From Fulvimarina sp040239565 (lineage in GTDB: Bacteria > Pseudomonadota > Alphaproteobacteria > Rhizobiales > Rhizobiaceae), in NCBI RefSeq assembly GCF_040239565.1, contig NZ_JBEHWS010000007.1:62001-126000 (forward strand): DNA of 64,000 bases, in the 5' to 3' direction. Under the pieces are notes generated by a model. That model saw only the letters and a program-made list of their open reading frames with translations, was not told where the DNA came from and did not search any database. Both the position numbers and the translations under genes were made by a program. Positions 8,055 through 16,703 of the stretch are shown here, one piece after another (within the stretch, counting starts at the first letter, position 1; each line of letters begins with the position of its first letter).

Positions 8055-10235
8055 CTAGTTTTCGACGGTCTGCGGCGCCGTGTTGGCCGCAGCGACGGGT
8101 GTCGACCCATCGGACGAAGCGGAAGCGACACGATCGTTCGTCATCGGTGCGAGTGTTTCGAACCGCTCGCCGATCTCGGAAAGCACTTTCTCTGCGTCCA
8201 CCGTGAGGCCTGTCTGGCCGGACGCGATCAGCGGGTTGTCCGTCGGTTCGGCGACATTTTGCTGCCCATCGGGGAATGGATTGTCGATATAGGGGATTGG
8301 CTTGAGTTCGATGTTCTGGTGGGCCGCCTCCATGAAGCGCTGCCAGGTCATCGCCGGGAGCGAACCGCCGGTGACGCGGTTCGTGGGACGGAAGCTGTCA
8401 TTGCCGTACCAGACTGCCGCGCTGAAATTGCCGGTGAAACCGACGAACCAGCCGTCGCGATAGGACTGGGTCGTACCGGTCTTGCCGCCGGCCCGTGCCA
8501 TGGAAATCTGTGCACGGCGCGCAGTACCGCTTTCGGTGACGCCGACGAGCATGTCGTTCATGTTTTTTGCGGCTTCTTCCGAGAGAATACGCTTGCGGGG
8601 CGGCAGATCGCGGCGCGCATCCCACAGGATTTGACCCTCGGCATCGATCAGCTGGGTGATCGTGTGGCGTCGTGGCGTGTAGCCGCCGTTGGCGAAGGTT
8701 GTGTAAGCGGTCGCCTGATCGAGGACCGTGACCTCCGAGGTTCCGAGCGCCATGGTCTTGTCGCCACGCAGATCGGACTCGATGCCCATTTCGTGGGCGA
8801 GCTTGACCGTGTTGTCGAAGCCAACTTTTTGGTAAAGGCGAACCGCCGGAATGTTCAGGGACCGCGCGAGGGCGTTCTGCAGGCTGACGCGGCCCGAGAA
8901 GGAGCGACCGTAATTCTGCGGTGCCCAGTTTCCGATGCGAAGCGGGCTGTCCATGATGGTGTCGGTGGGCTTCATGCCCTGTTCCATCGCCGTCGCGTAG
9001 ACATAGACCTTAAACGAAGACCCCGGCTGGCGCAGAGCACGAGCAGCACGGTTGAACTGGGATTCGCCGTAGTCGCGCCCGCCAACCATGGCGCGCAGGC
9101 CGCCGTCGTCCGAGAGAACAGCCATGGCCGCTTCCTCGACGTCGTAGCTCTTGCCGAACTGACGCATGTGATAGTCGATCGTCTCGTCGGCGAGTGCCTG
9201 GAGCTTCATGTCGATCGTCGTGCGAGCGACGAGATTGCGGGTGCCGAGCTTGTTTTCACGGACGAGCCGCTGGGCTTCCTCGAAGGCGAAATCGAGGAAG
9301 TAGTCCGGCGACTGGCGCTGGGAGCGGTCTACCGCCGCTGCCGGCTGGCGGCGGGCCGCGACGACCTGACCCTCGGTCATGAAATCCGCCTGGACGATGT
9401 TCGTCAGAACCTCGTTGGCGCGGGCGCGGGCAGCTGGCAGGTTGATGTGAGGGGCATATTTCGCCGGGGCCTTGAAGAGGCCGGCGAGCATTGCGGACTC
9501 CGCAAGATTCACGTCGCGAATCGACTTGTCGAAGTAGAATTCGGCTGCGGCCGCTGCGCCGAACGTACCGCCGCCCATATAGGCGCGGTCGAGATACATC
9601 GCGAGAATTTCGCGCTTGGTGAGGTTCGACTCGAGCCAGAGCGAGAGGAAGGCCTCGTTGACCTTGCGCTCCAGGGACTGCTCCGGCGTGAGAAAAACGT
9701 TCTTGGCGAGCTGCTGGGTGAGGGTGGAGCCGCCCTGAACAACGCCTCCGGCGCGGGCATTTTCACCCATGGCGCGGGCGAGGCCGAAGAAATCGATGCC
9801 CCAATGTTCGAAGAAGCGCCGGTCCTCGGTGGCGAGTACCGCTTTGATGAACTGGTCGGGAAGCTCGTCGATGGGAACGGCCGCGGCGCGCAGGATGCCG
9901 CGCTGGCCGATCTCGTTGCCCTTGCGATCAAGGAAGGTGACCGAGAAGTCGGCTTCCTCAGGCAGGCCCTTCTCCGTCATTTTCATGGCGGGTTGGGCGA
10001 GAACAAGAAGAAGGATGAACCCGGCAACGCCGAGCGTGAAGCCTTCTCCGGCGAGCTCTGATAAGACACGGGTGAAACCGCGGGCGCGAAGCCGGCGCGA
10101 CTGAATCGTAACCGTTTCCCAGAATCGAGAGAAGCCGTTCCAGAGCCTGAACATCGACGAGTCGATCCAGGCGTCGACCTCGATCAGCCGCGAAGGGCTC
10201 TTGTGCGAACGTTTGGCTTCGGATTTGTCTGCCAC
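8055..10235 (-). CDS. Class A penicillin-binding protein (PBP1A family), bifunctional
   Basis: A peptidoglycan glycosyltransferase/transpeptidase of about 726 residues. A basic cytoplasmic N-terminus precedes one transmembrane helix (FTLGVAGFILLLVLA). The GT51 domain has TEDRRFFEHWGID with its catalytic Glu and GGSTLTQQLAKN. The transpeptidase domain has the catalytic SxxK in QPGSSFKVY, SLN in ARSLNIPAV and KTG in GGKTGTTQ. All three active-site motifs are intact. The start is uncertain: GTG at 10235 (VADKSEAKRS) looks more natural than a TTG at 10280, and neither has a clear Shine-Dalgarno. It is divergent from the YcgN-family gene. Confidence 0.9.
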   Translation of the reverse strand: MADKSEAKRSHKSPSRLIEVDAWIDSSMFRLWNGFSRFWETVTIQSRRLRARGFTRVLSELAGEGFTLGVAGFILLLVLAQPAMKMTEKGLPEEADFSVTFLDRKGNEIGQRGILRAAAVPIDELPDQFIKAVLATEDRRFFEHWGIDFFGLARAMGENARAGGVVQGGSTLTQQLAKNVFLTPEQSLERKVNEAFLSLWLESNLTKREILAMYLDRAYMGGGTFGAAAAAEFYFDKSIRDVNLAESAMLAGLFKAPAKYAPHINLPAARARANEVLTNIVQADFMTEGQVVAARRQPAAAVDRSQRQSPDYFLDFAFEEAQRLVRENKLGTRNLVARTTIDMKLQALADETIDYHMRQFGKSYDVEEAAMAVLSDDGGLRAMVGGRDYGESQFNRAARALRQPGSSFKVYVYATAMEQGMKPTDTIMDSPLRIGNWAPQNYGRSFSGRVSLQNALARSLNIPAVRLYQKVGFDNTVKLAHEMGIESDLRGDKTMALGTSEVTVLDQATAYTTFANGGYTPRRHTITQLIDAEGQILWDARRDLPPRKRILSEEAAKNMNDMLVGVTESGTARRAQISMARAGGKTGTTQSYRDGWFVGFTGNFSAAVWYGNDSFRPTNRVTGGSLPAMTWQRFMEAAHQNIELKPIPYIDNPFPDGQQNVAEPTDNPLIASGQTGLTVDAEKVLSEIGERFETLAPMTNDRVASASSDGSTPVAAANTAPQTVEN

Positions 10236-10371
10236 GTGTCGATGCTGCCGTTGATCAAAGGACTGGACAAGTCGACGCAAGCGCGTGCGACCGTTTAAAA
10301 AATTCCCGGCGTCCCCTTACTTTATAATCAAGGACGTAAAAAGTTGCGACACAAATTCAGAGAAATCGGCC

Positions 10372-10860
10372 ATGCGTGATTCCGGCAACAAACCGTTCTG
10401 GCGGCAAAAGACCCTCGATGAGATGACCGACGCGGAGTGGGAGGCGCTCTGCGATGGATGCGGGCGCTGCTGCCTGAACAAGCTGGAGGATTACGACACC
10501 GGCGAGATCGTCTGGACCAATGTCGCGTGTAGCCTGCTTGACGGCGAGGCCTGCCGTTGCAGCGATTATGAGAATCGCCAGGAGACCGTGCCGGACTGCG
10601 TCGGGCTGAACCCGACCACGGTGCGGGAAATCGGCTGGTTGCCGCCGAGCTGCGCCTATCGGCTGGTGGACGAAGGGCGCGATCTTTACTGGTGGCACCA
10701 TCTCCTGTCCGGGAGCCACGAGACGGTTCATCAGGCCGGCGTTTCGGTGCAGGGGCGGACGGTGAGTGAAGAGGGCATGGAGCTCGACGAATTCGAGGAT
10801 CATGTCGTCGAGTGGCCGGAGCAGGATCCGGGCGCCGGCAACGTGTCTTCAAAAATATGA
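10372..10860 (+). CDS. YcgN (UPF0260) family cysteine-cluster protein
   Basis: A 162-residue soluble protein with the family cysteine pattern CDGCGRCCLNKLED near residue 28, then CSLLDGEACRCSDY and VPDCVGL, and the conserved PPSCAYRL and WHHLLSG. The many Cys suggest metal or Fe-S binding, but no function is established for the family. ATG at 10372 (MRDSGNKPFW) is the family-like start; an in-frame upstream start at 10285 would add unrelated sequence. A TATAAT lies at 10323-10328 in the promoter gap shared with the divergent penicillin-binding protein. Confidence 0.85.
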   Translation: MRDSGNKPFWRQKTLDEMTDAEWEALCDGCGRCCLNKLEDYDTGEIVWTNVACSLLDGEACRCSDYENRQETVPDCVGLNPTTVREIGWLPPSCAYRLVDEGRDLYWWHHLLSGSHETVHQAGVSVQGRTVSEEGMELDEFEDHVVEWPEQDPGAGNVSSKI

Positions 10861-10870
10861 AAATAATCCT

Positions 10871-10899
10871 TGACACCGTCACGGTCCTCGGATAGGTAA
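10871..10899 (+). promoter_or_regulatory. Candidate sigma70-type promoter upstream of the GTA cluster
   Basis: A perfect TTGACA (10871-10876) is followed after 17 bases by TAGGTA (10894-10899), a weak -10. It lies just after the YcgN-family stop and 97 bases before the first GTA gene. The poor -10 would suit an activator-dependent promoter. Confidence 0.4.
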
Positions 10900-10921
10900 A
10901 GGGCACAGTCGGAGAATTGGG

Positions 10922-10950
10922 AAAGGCGGAGCGGGATGCTTCGCCTTTTT
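10922..10950 (+). terminator. Intrinsic terminator or attenuator ahead of the GTA cluster
   Basis: An 11-bp stem (10922-10932 with 10938-10948, one G-T pair) with loop GGGAT ends in a run of five T (10946-10950). It lies downstream of the candidate promoter at 10871, so a transcript from there would end after about 45 nt unless read through. It may instead simply terminate the YcgN-family gene. Confidence 0.55.
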
Positions 10951-10995
10951 GCGTTTCCGATCGGTTTTTTCGAGGAAAAAGTCGAGGTATTTGAT

Positions 10996-11457
10996 GTGAA
11001 GCGAAGTGGTGTCGCGCATAAAGGAGGCGGTGCATCCGGGAGAACGGGCGCGGTCGCAGAGCGATTGATGACGCTTCTTCTGGCTGAGATCACAACGATC
11101 GAGACGGCCATAAAAGAAAATAATCCTATAACCATAAAGGCGGATACGCCGACCAAGGATCGGGGCGGCAAGGAGCGGATCGACATGATCGCCCAGATGA
11201 CGCGGACGCTGGAAAAGCTGATCGATCTGAAGCGTGCCGAGATGGCGGATGAAGCTAGTCGGGAAGGTGATCCGGCCGAAACCGAGCGGTTGTCGCGGGA
11301 ACTTGTGAAGCGGTTGAAGGTGCTTGATCGCAAGCGACGGGAAATTGAAAGTCGCACCGTGGATGTCGAGACGGCGTCGTCTTCGGAGAATACAAGTACA
11401 GGCTCTGGAAGAGACCTCGAGACCGATGCCTTTCGGTGGGGCGCGATGCCCGAATGA
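10996..11457 (+). CDS. GTA g1-like putative small terminase
   Basis: A protein of about 153 residues, helical and highly charged, with a central coiled-coil-like region from LLLAEITTIETAIKE to the LSRELVKRLKVLDRKRR stretch. It sits immediately upstream of the GTA large terminase and overlaps it (ATGA), the position of g1 (TerS) in Rhodobacter GTA. Sequence similarity is too low to assign by eye, so the call rests on position and helical character. The start is uncertain: GTG at 10996 has GAGG eight bases upstream; ATG at 11068 would give about 129 residues. Confidence 0.6.
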   Translation: MKRSGVAHKGGGASGRTGAVAERLMTLLLAEITTIETAIKENNPITIKADTPTKDRGGKERIDMIAQMTRTLEKLIDLKRAEMADEASREGDPAETERLSRELVKRLKVLDRKRREIESRTVDVETASSSENTSTGSGRDLETDAFRWGAMPE

Positions 11458-12800
11458 CGGACGCGACGCTTCCGAGTGGCGTCGTCTGGTCGAGCGATCC
11501 AAAGGAACGGCAAAAGCAGTACTGGTCTGCGGTTTATGCGGATGCTCTGGAGCAGCGGATCGAGGTGCTGCAGGAGGTCATGCCGAAATGGTGGCATGTT
11601 GCGCGGTCCGAGCAATTACCCCCGCGAGAGGCCTGGCGGCAATGGCTGCTGATCGGCGGGCGAGGCTCCGGCAAGACCAGAGCTGGCGCGGAATGGGTCA
11701 CGGGGATGGCGCTGGGGCTGTCTCCGTTTGCAAGCGGGCCACACAGGCGGATCGCGCTGGTCGCCGAGACACTGGCCGACGCGCGCGAGGTGATGATCGA
11801 GGGCGAAAGCGGCCTGAAGGCGATCGTTGGCTATCAGAGGCCCGTGTTTGAGGTGACGCGAAGGAGGCTCGTCTTCGCAAACGGGGCAACGGCTCAGATA
11901 TTCTCCTCGGAGGACCCGGACTCGATCCGCGGTTATCAGTTCGATGCGGCCTGGGGCGACGAACTGGGCAAATGGGTGAGGGCGGAGGAAAGTTTCGACA
12001 ATCTGATGCTGGCGCTGCGGCTCGGCGAGAAGCCACGGGCGCTATTTACGACGACGCCGCGCAACGTGCCGATCCTGAAGCGACTGCTGGCCGATCCGCA
12101 GACGTCGGTGACGCGGATGCGGACGGCGGCAAACGCGGAAAATCTGGCGCCTGGCTTCCTGGAGGCGATGGCGCGGCGCTATGGCGGCACTCGGCTTGGG
12201 CGGCAGGAACTGGACGGCGAGCTTCTGGCTGATCGTGAGGATGCTCTCTTCGAACGCTCTATGATCGAAAGCGGGCGTATGGCAGCGGCGCCTCCGCTGA
12301 AGCGGATCGTGGTGGCGGTCGATCCGCCGGCGACATCGACCAAGCGCAGCGACGCCTGCGGGATTGTGGCGGCCGGGAAGGGTGCCGACGGCGTGATCTA
12401 TGTCGTCGCCGACGAGAGCCGGCGTAGTGTAAAGCCGGAGAGGTGGGCGCGGTGCGCGGTGGCGCTATTCGAAAGGCTGGAAGCCGACCGGATCGTCGCG
12501 GAGGTGAACCAGGGCGGCGATATGGTTGAGGCCGTGCTGCGGACCGTCGCGCCCGATATACCCTATCATGCGGTTCGGGCGACGCGTGGAAAATGGACGC
12601 GCGCCGAGCCAGTGGCGGCGCTCTACGAGCAGGGACGTGTGCGACATGTCGGGCGTTTTCCCGAGCTGGAAGACGAGATGGCGGATTTCGCGACGGATGG
12701 TCTGAGCGATGGACGATCGCCGGACCGGTTGGACGCGCTGGTCTGGGCGGTGACGGCATTGACCGGCGACGAAGCTGAGCCGCGGGTGCGCAATCTCTGA
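11454..12800 (+). CDS. GTA large terminase (g2, TerL)
   Basis: A 448-residue DNA-packaging motor ATPase-nuclease of a gene transfer agent. Walker A-like GGRGSGKTRAGAEWV is near residue 66. The Walker B region lies in FDAAWGDELGKW, and the nuclease domain begins at IVVAVDPPATSTKRSDACGI with a later DRLDALVWAV. ATG at 11454 overlaps the TGA of the previous gene. Length and motifs match GTA terminases, which package random host DNA. No defect is visible. Confidence 0.93.
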   Translation: MTDATLPSGVVWSSDPKERQKQYWSAVYADALEQRIEVLQEVMPKWWHVARSEQLPPREAWRQWLLIGGRGSGKTRAGAEWVTGMALGLSPFASGPHRRIALVAETLADAREVMIEGESGLKAIVGYQRPVFEVTRRRLVFANGATAQIFSSEDPDSIRGYQFDAAWGDELGKWVRAEESFDNLMLALRLGEKPRALFTTTPRNVPILKRLLADPQTSVTRMRTAANAENLAPGFLEAMARRYGGTRLGRQELDGELLADREDALFERSMIESGRMAAAPPLKRIVVAVDPPATSTKRSDACGIVAAGKGADGVIYVVADESRRSVKPERWARCAVALFERLEADRIVAEVNQGGDMVEAVLRTVAPDIPYHAVRATRGKWTRAEPVAALYEQGRVRHVGRFPELEDEMADFATDGLSDGRSPDRLDALVWAVTALTGDEAEPRVRNL

Positions 12801-12849
12801 AGGCTTCGACGAGCCGATTATCGAAAAACTTGATGTGAGGAGAGGGCCG

Positions 12850-14070
12850 ATGGGTCTGACTTCGACGCTTGCCGCCTTGTTTGGCGGTGGCGCCAATACG
12901 CATGCCGAAAAGGCGGCCTCCGAGGCGGGTGAGCTGAAATCGGCAGGTCTGAGCATCGGTGCTGGCGCGTTTCTGCTGACCGGACCTGCCGGGGAACAGC
13001 GGGGCTCGCGAAGCTACGAGGCGTTGGCGCGGACGGGTTTCATGGCAAATCCGGTCGTCTATCGCTCGGTCCGGCTGATCTCTGAAGCTGCCGGGGCGAT
13101 CCCGCTCATCCTGCGGAAGAACGGGCGGGAATTCGATGACCATCCGGTGCTCGATCGGCTGCAGCGGCCCAATGCGGCGCAGGATCGGGCGAGCCTGTTC
13201 GAGATGCTGTGCGGGCATCTATTGCTGGCCGGAAACGCCTATCTGGAAGTGGTGGAGGCAGGAGGCGAGGTGGCCGCGCTCTATCCGCTGCGGCCGGACC
13301 GGGTGCGCACGATTGCCGGTGCGGACGGATGGCCTGAGGCTTACGAATATCGCGTTGGATCGACTGTGCGTCGGATAGCGGCGGAGACTGATGGGGATCG
13401 GCCGGCCGCGCTTCTTCATCTGCGGCTGTTTCATCCGCTGTCGGATCAGGTGGGACTGGCGCCGCTTTCGGCTGCGCAGGCTGCGCTCGATCTGCACAAT
13501 GCGGCAGCGAGCTGGAATGCGGCGCTTCTGAGAAATTCTGCCCGGCCATCGGGCGCGCTGGTCTATCAACCGGCCGATGGCTCGAACCTGTCCGTGGAGC
13601 AGTTCGACCGGCTGAAGGCCGAGCTGGAGAGCGGTTATGCAGGAGCCGGCGCGGCGGGGCGCCCGATGCTTCTGGAAGGCGGGCTCGATTGGAAGGCGAT
13701 GGCGCTGACGCCCAAGGACATGGACTTCATGGAGGCACGCCATGGTGCTGCGCGGGATATCGCGCTCGCCTTCGGGGTGCCGCCGATGCTGCTCGGGATA
13801 CCCGGCGATCTCACTTATGCGAACTATGCCGAAGCGAACCGGGCCTTCTATCGGCTGACGGTCCTGCCGCTGATCCAGCGGATGACGGGTGCGATCGGCA
13901 CCTGGCTCGGCGGCCATTTCGGGGACTCAGAACTGCAACTCGGGATTGATCTCGACGCGGTGGAAGGGCTCTCGGCGGAGCGCGAGGCATTGTGGGCTCG
14001 CGTGAGCGGCGCAGACTTTCTAACCCGGGACGAGAAGCGTCAAGCCGTCGGCTATGGCCGCGAGGGCTGA
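12850..14070 (+). CDS. GTA portal protein (g3)
   Basis: A 406-residue HK97-family phage portal. Recognisable blocks are GFMANPVVYRSVRLISEAAGAIPL near residue 60, NAYLEVVEAGGEV, LYPLRPDRV, and FGVPPMLLGIPGDLTYANYAEANRAFY near residue 305. It forms the dodecameric DNA channel at the capsid vertex. ATG at 12850 is preceded by a strong GAGGAGAGGG; an in-frame codon at 12835 lies before that site. It is 49 bases downstream of terL in the same transcription unit. Confidence 0.94.
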   Translation: MGLTSTLAALFGGGANTHAEKAASEAGELKSAGLSIGAGAFLLTGPAGEQRGSRSYEALARTGFMANPVVYRSVRLISEAAGAIPLILRKNGREFDDHPVLDRLQRPNAAQDRASLFEMLCGHLLLAGNAYLEVVEAGGEVAALYPLRPDRVRTIAGADGWPEAYEYRVGSTVRRIAAETDGDRPAALLHLRLFHPLSDQVGLAPLSAAQAALDLHNAAASWNAALLRNSARPSGALVYQPADGSNLSVEQFDRLKAELESGYAGAGAAGRPMLLEGGLDWKAMALTPKDMDFMEARHGAARDIALAFGVPPMLLGIPGDLTYANYAEANRAFYRLTVLPLIQRMTGAIGTWLGGHFGDSELQLGIDLDAVEGLSAEREALWARVSGADFLTRDEKRQAVGYGREG

Positions 14071-14115
14071 AATCAAGCTTCGCGACGGTTCGAGACACCG
14101 GACAGCACACAAAAA

Positions 14116-14145
14116 GACAGCACCACTCTGGAGGAGGGTGCTGTC
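14116..14145 (+). promoter_or_regulatory. Hairpin presenting the Shine-Dalgarno of the prohead protease gene
   Basis: A perfect 9-bp inverted repeat GACAGCACC (14116-14124) / GGTGCTGTC (14137-14145) encloses a 12-base loop containing GGAGGAG (14130-14136). The start codon follows two bases after the stem. There is no T-run, so a translational rather than transcriptional role is more likely. Confidence 0.6.
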
Positions 14146-14147
14146 AA

Positions 14148-14765
14148 ATGACTGCCACGACATCAAGATTTCAGGACAGGTGCAAAGGTGCAACAGATCG
14201 TTCAAATTGTCAAGACAGAATCTGCGTGGTCGGGAATCTGACCATGGATGGCCCGTCGTCACCTGTGCTCGCGTCGAACCGGCCCGTCGTTATCAAGGGT
14301 TATGCGGCGCTCTTCGGTCGGCCGGATCTGTCCGGCGATATCATCGAACCGGGCGCGTTCGCGGCGTCGCTGATGAAACGCGGCGCCGGCAGTATTCGCA
14401 TGCTCTGGCATCACGATCCTGCGCGACCTGTAGGCCGCTGGAGCATGATTCAAGAGGATCGAACGGGACTTTATGCCGAAGGCGAAATCGCGGCTGGGGC
14501 GCTGGCAGGCCGAGAGGCCGCGGCGCTGATCGCGGCGGGCGCCATCGACGGTTTGTCGATAGGCTTTCGCACCAAGCTTGCGCGTCGGGCGAGCCCTCCG
14601 CACCGGCGGCGGTTGGTGACGATCGATCTTTGGGAAATCTCGCTCGTGTCCTTCCCCATGCAGGAAGGAGCGCGCCTCAGGGCGCCGGACGAGGGAGGAC
14701 GCTCGGGAATTTTCCCGAGCCGCCGGCTCGGGACGCAAGGTTTCGGCCGAAACCTGCCCAACTGA
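14148..14765 (+). CDS. GTA prohead protease (g4, HK97 family)
   Basis: A 205-residue capsid maturation serine protease of the HK97 prohead family, which processes the scaffold part of the major capsid protein. The conserved core runs from KGYAALFGRPDLSGDIIEPGAF through the catalytic His region (LWHHDPARPVG) to GLSIGFR with the catalytic Ser, and then DLWEISLVSFPMQ. ATG at 14148 is supported by GGAGGAG in the hairpin loop upstream. ATG at 14244 (MDGPSSPVL) would also leave the protease domain intact and may be the start in relatives. It lies between portal and capsid genes, as in all GTAs. Confidence 0.88.
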   Translation: MTATTSRFQDRCKGATDRSNCQDRICVVGNLTMDGPSSPVLASNRPVVIKGYAALFGRPDLSGDIIEPGAFAASLMKRGAGSIRMLWHHDPARPVGRWSMIQEDRTGLYAEGEIAAGALAGREAAALIAAGAIDGLSIGFRTKLARRASPPHRRRLVTIDLWEISLVSFPMQEGARLRAPDEGGRSGIFPSRRLGTQGFGRNLPN

Positions 14766-14817
14766 TCGCGCTGCGATCACAGCCTGAAAAATCGAACAGA
14801 AGAAGGAGTTCGTGAGA

Positions 14818-16065
14818 ATGAACGAGAGCATCAGCGCGCCTGAAATCAAGGCGCATGGAGCGGAGATGGATGCCGGACATGAGCGCTTCATGAGCGTCTT
14901 CGAGAATTTCCGCGAGGCGAACGACGAGCGGCTCGCACAGCTCGAAAAGCGGATGAGCGCCGATGTCGTGACAGAGGAGAAAGTCGATCGCCTGACCAAG
15001 GCGCTTGACGAGCAGCAGCGCCGGATGGAGCGGCTGACGCTGAAGAGCACCCGGCCGCGCATCGGTCTTGACGAGCGGCATGCGGAGACGGCTCCGAGCG
15101 AGCACAAAAATGCCTTCGAAGCCTATGCTCGTGGCGGCGACGAAAGCGGGCTGCGGCAGCTGGAGGCGAAGGCGATGTCGCAGCTGACCGGCGCGGATGG
15201 CGGTTTCCTCGTGCCGGACGAGACCGAAACGGAGATCGGCCGGCGTCTGGCTGTGATCTCTCCGGTGCGTTCGGCCGCGACCGTACGGACGGTATCTGCC
15301 GCAGTGCTGAAGAAGCCATTTGCGATCTCCGGGGCGCAGACCGGATGGGTGGGCGAAACGGAAATCCGCCCGGAGACGACCGCGCCGCAGCTGGCGGAAC
15401 TCAGCTTCCCGACGATGGAGCTTTACGCCATGCCGGCGGCGACCAATGCGCTGCTCGACGATGCGGCGGTCGATCTCGATCGGTGGATCGGCGAGGAGGT
15501 GGAGCAGGCCTTCGCCGCGCAGGAGAGCCAGGCTTTCGTCAATGGCGACGGCGTGAACAAGCCGCGCGGATTCATGACCTATCCGACGGTTGCCGAAGAT
15601 GCCTGGAGTTGGGGTAATGTCGGAAGCCTGAACACGGGAGCCGACGGTGCGTTTGCGGCAGGCGAGGCCGCCGACAAGCTGATCGACCTCGTCTATGCGC
15701 TGAAGGCGGGTTACCGCCAGAACGCCAGCTTCATGATGAACCGTCGAACCCAGGCGATGGTGCGCAAGCTGAAGGACGCCGACGGCAACTATCTCTGGCA
15801 GCCGCCGTCCGCCGCTGGTGCCCGTGCCTCGCTGATGGGCTTTCCGCTGATCGAGGCGGAGGACATGCCGGACGCCGAGGCCGGGGCGAACGCGATCGTC
15901 TTCGCCGATTTCAAGCGGTTCTATCTCGTGGTCGATCGCCAGGGCGTGCGCGTGCTGCGCGATCCGTATTCCGCCAAGCCGTATGTTCTCTTCTACACAA
16001 CAAAGCGTGTCGGCGGCGGCGTTCAGGACTTCGATGCGGGCAAGGTGCTGACCTTCTCGGTCTGA
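14818..16065 (+). CDS. GTA major capsid protein (g5, HK97 fold)
   Basis: A 415-residue major capsid protein. The first 110 or so residues are a charged coiled-coil delta domain (scaffold) likely cleaved by g4. The HK97-fold part starts near LTGADGGFLVPDETETEIG, with later hallmarks ATNALLDDAAVDLDRWIGEEV, NGDGVNKPRGF and PLIEAEDMP. ATG at 14818 has AAGGAG nine bases upstream; the GTG at 14812 is too close to it. A terminator-like stem follows 24 bases after the stop. Confidence 0.95.
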   Translation: MNESISAPEIKAHGAEMDAGHERFMSVFENFREANDERLAQLEKRMSADVVTEEKVDRLTKALDEQQRRMERLTLKSTRPRIGLDERHAETAPSEHKNAFEAYARGGDESGLRQLEAKAMSQLTGADGGFLVPDETETEIGRRLAVISPVRSAATVRTVSAAVLKKPFAISGAQTGWVGETEIRPETTAPQLAELSFPTMELYAMPAATNALLDDAAVDLDRWIGEEVEQAFAAQESQAFVNGDGVNKPRGFMTYPTVAEDAWSWGNVGSLNTGADGAFAAGEAADKLIDLVYALKAGYRQNASFMMNRRTQAMVRKLKDADGNYLWQPPSAAGARASLMGFPLIEAEDMPDAEAGANAIVFADFKRFYLVVDRQGVRVLRDPYSAKPYVLFYTTKRVGGGVQDFDAGKVLTFSV

Positions 16066-16089
16066 CCGCACTCTTAAGCGAATCGATAC

Positions 16090-16127
16090 GGTGCCGGCGT
16101 TCCTCCCCGCCGGCACCGGCCTTTTCT
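16090..16127 (+). terminator. Terminator-like hairpin after the GTA major capsid gene
   Basis: A perfect 10-bp GC-rich stem, 16090-16099 pairing with 16108-16117, has an 8-base loop and then GGCCTTTTCT. This fits an intrinsic terminator with a short, interrupted T-tract. It lies inside the head-tail operon, so it may be partial and lower expression of g6 onward relative to capsid. Confidence 0.65.
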
Positions 16128-16150
16128 AAAAAGCATGAAAGGATGAAGCC

Positions 16151-16702
16151 GTGGTCGTGATCGATCTTGGCAGTGGCATTGCGCCGGTCGGCGTCAGCGA
16201 ATTGAAGAGGTGGGCCCGGATCGCGCGTGACGACGAGGACGAGACGCTCCGGCTTCTTATTGCAGCGGCGAACGCGGCGATCGAGGCTGAGGTCGGAATC
16301 GTGCTGGCACGGCGGCAGTTCCGGCTGATCGTCGACGAGAGGCCGAAGGACGGAAGGGTACAACCGACCAAGACGCCGGTCGTCAGCGTGGACGCGGTGT
16401 TCGGCTATGGTGCGGACGGCACTGAAACCGTGTTCGATCCAGAGATTGAGACGACGATTTCTCGCGATGGACTTTCAGTTGAGCTGTCGTCCGACGTCTG
16501 GGCTGCGAGTCCGAACGGGGTCGACGTCACCGTGACAGCCGGACTTGCGGCGCATGACGTCCCGGCTCCGGCGAAGCATGCGATTTTGGTCGCGGCGGCG
16601 AGCTGGTTTGAGACGCGAACCGAAGCAGAGGAGGGCGCCGCGCGGTTCCTGCCAAGCAACGCGCTGCGGCTCGTGCGATCCCTGAAAAGGGTGCGGCTCT
16701 GA
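16151..16702 (+). CDS. GTA head-tail connector/adaptor (g6)
   Basis: A 183-residue protein of the phage gp6-like head-tail connector family, which forms a ring under the portal. The N-terminal half has the typical helical start (VSELKRWARIARDDEDETLRLLIAAANAAIE). The C-terminal half ends in PAPAKHAILVAAASWFETR, also a family feature. The start is GTG at 16151 with AAGGA eight bases upstream. It is followed by g7 after one base. Confidence 0.85.
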   Translation: MVVIDLGSGIAPVGVSELKRWARIARDDEDETLRLLIAAANAAIEAEVGIVLARRQFRLIVDERPKDGRVQPTKTPVVSVDAVFGYGADGTETVFDPEIETTISRDGLSVELSSDVWAASPNGVDVTVTAGLAAHDVPAPAKHAILVAAASWFETRTEAEEGAARFLPSNALRLVRSLKRVRL

Positions 16703-16703
16703 C

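Noticed and set aside
8259..10061. 600-codon plus-strand frame opposite the penicillin-binding protein
   Set aside because: Antisense shadow caused by GC codon bias; composition is like other shadows and the penicillin-binding protein motifs are intact on the minus strand.
14677..16116. 479-codon minus-strand frame opposite the GTA capsid gene
   Set aside because: Shadow of a highly conserved capsid gene; no signal, domain or ribosome site.
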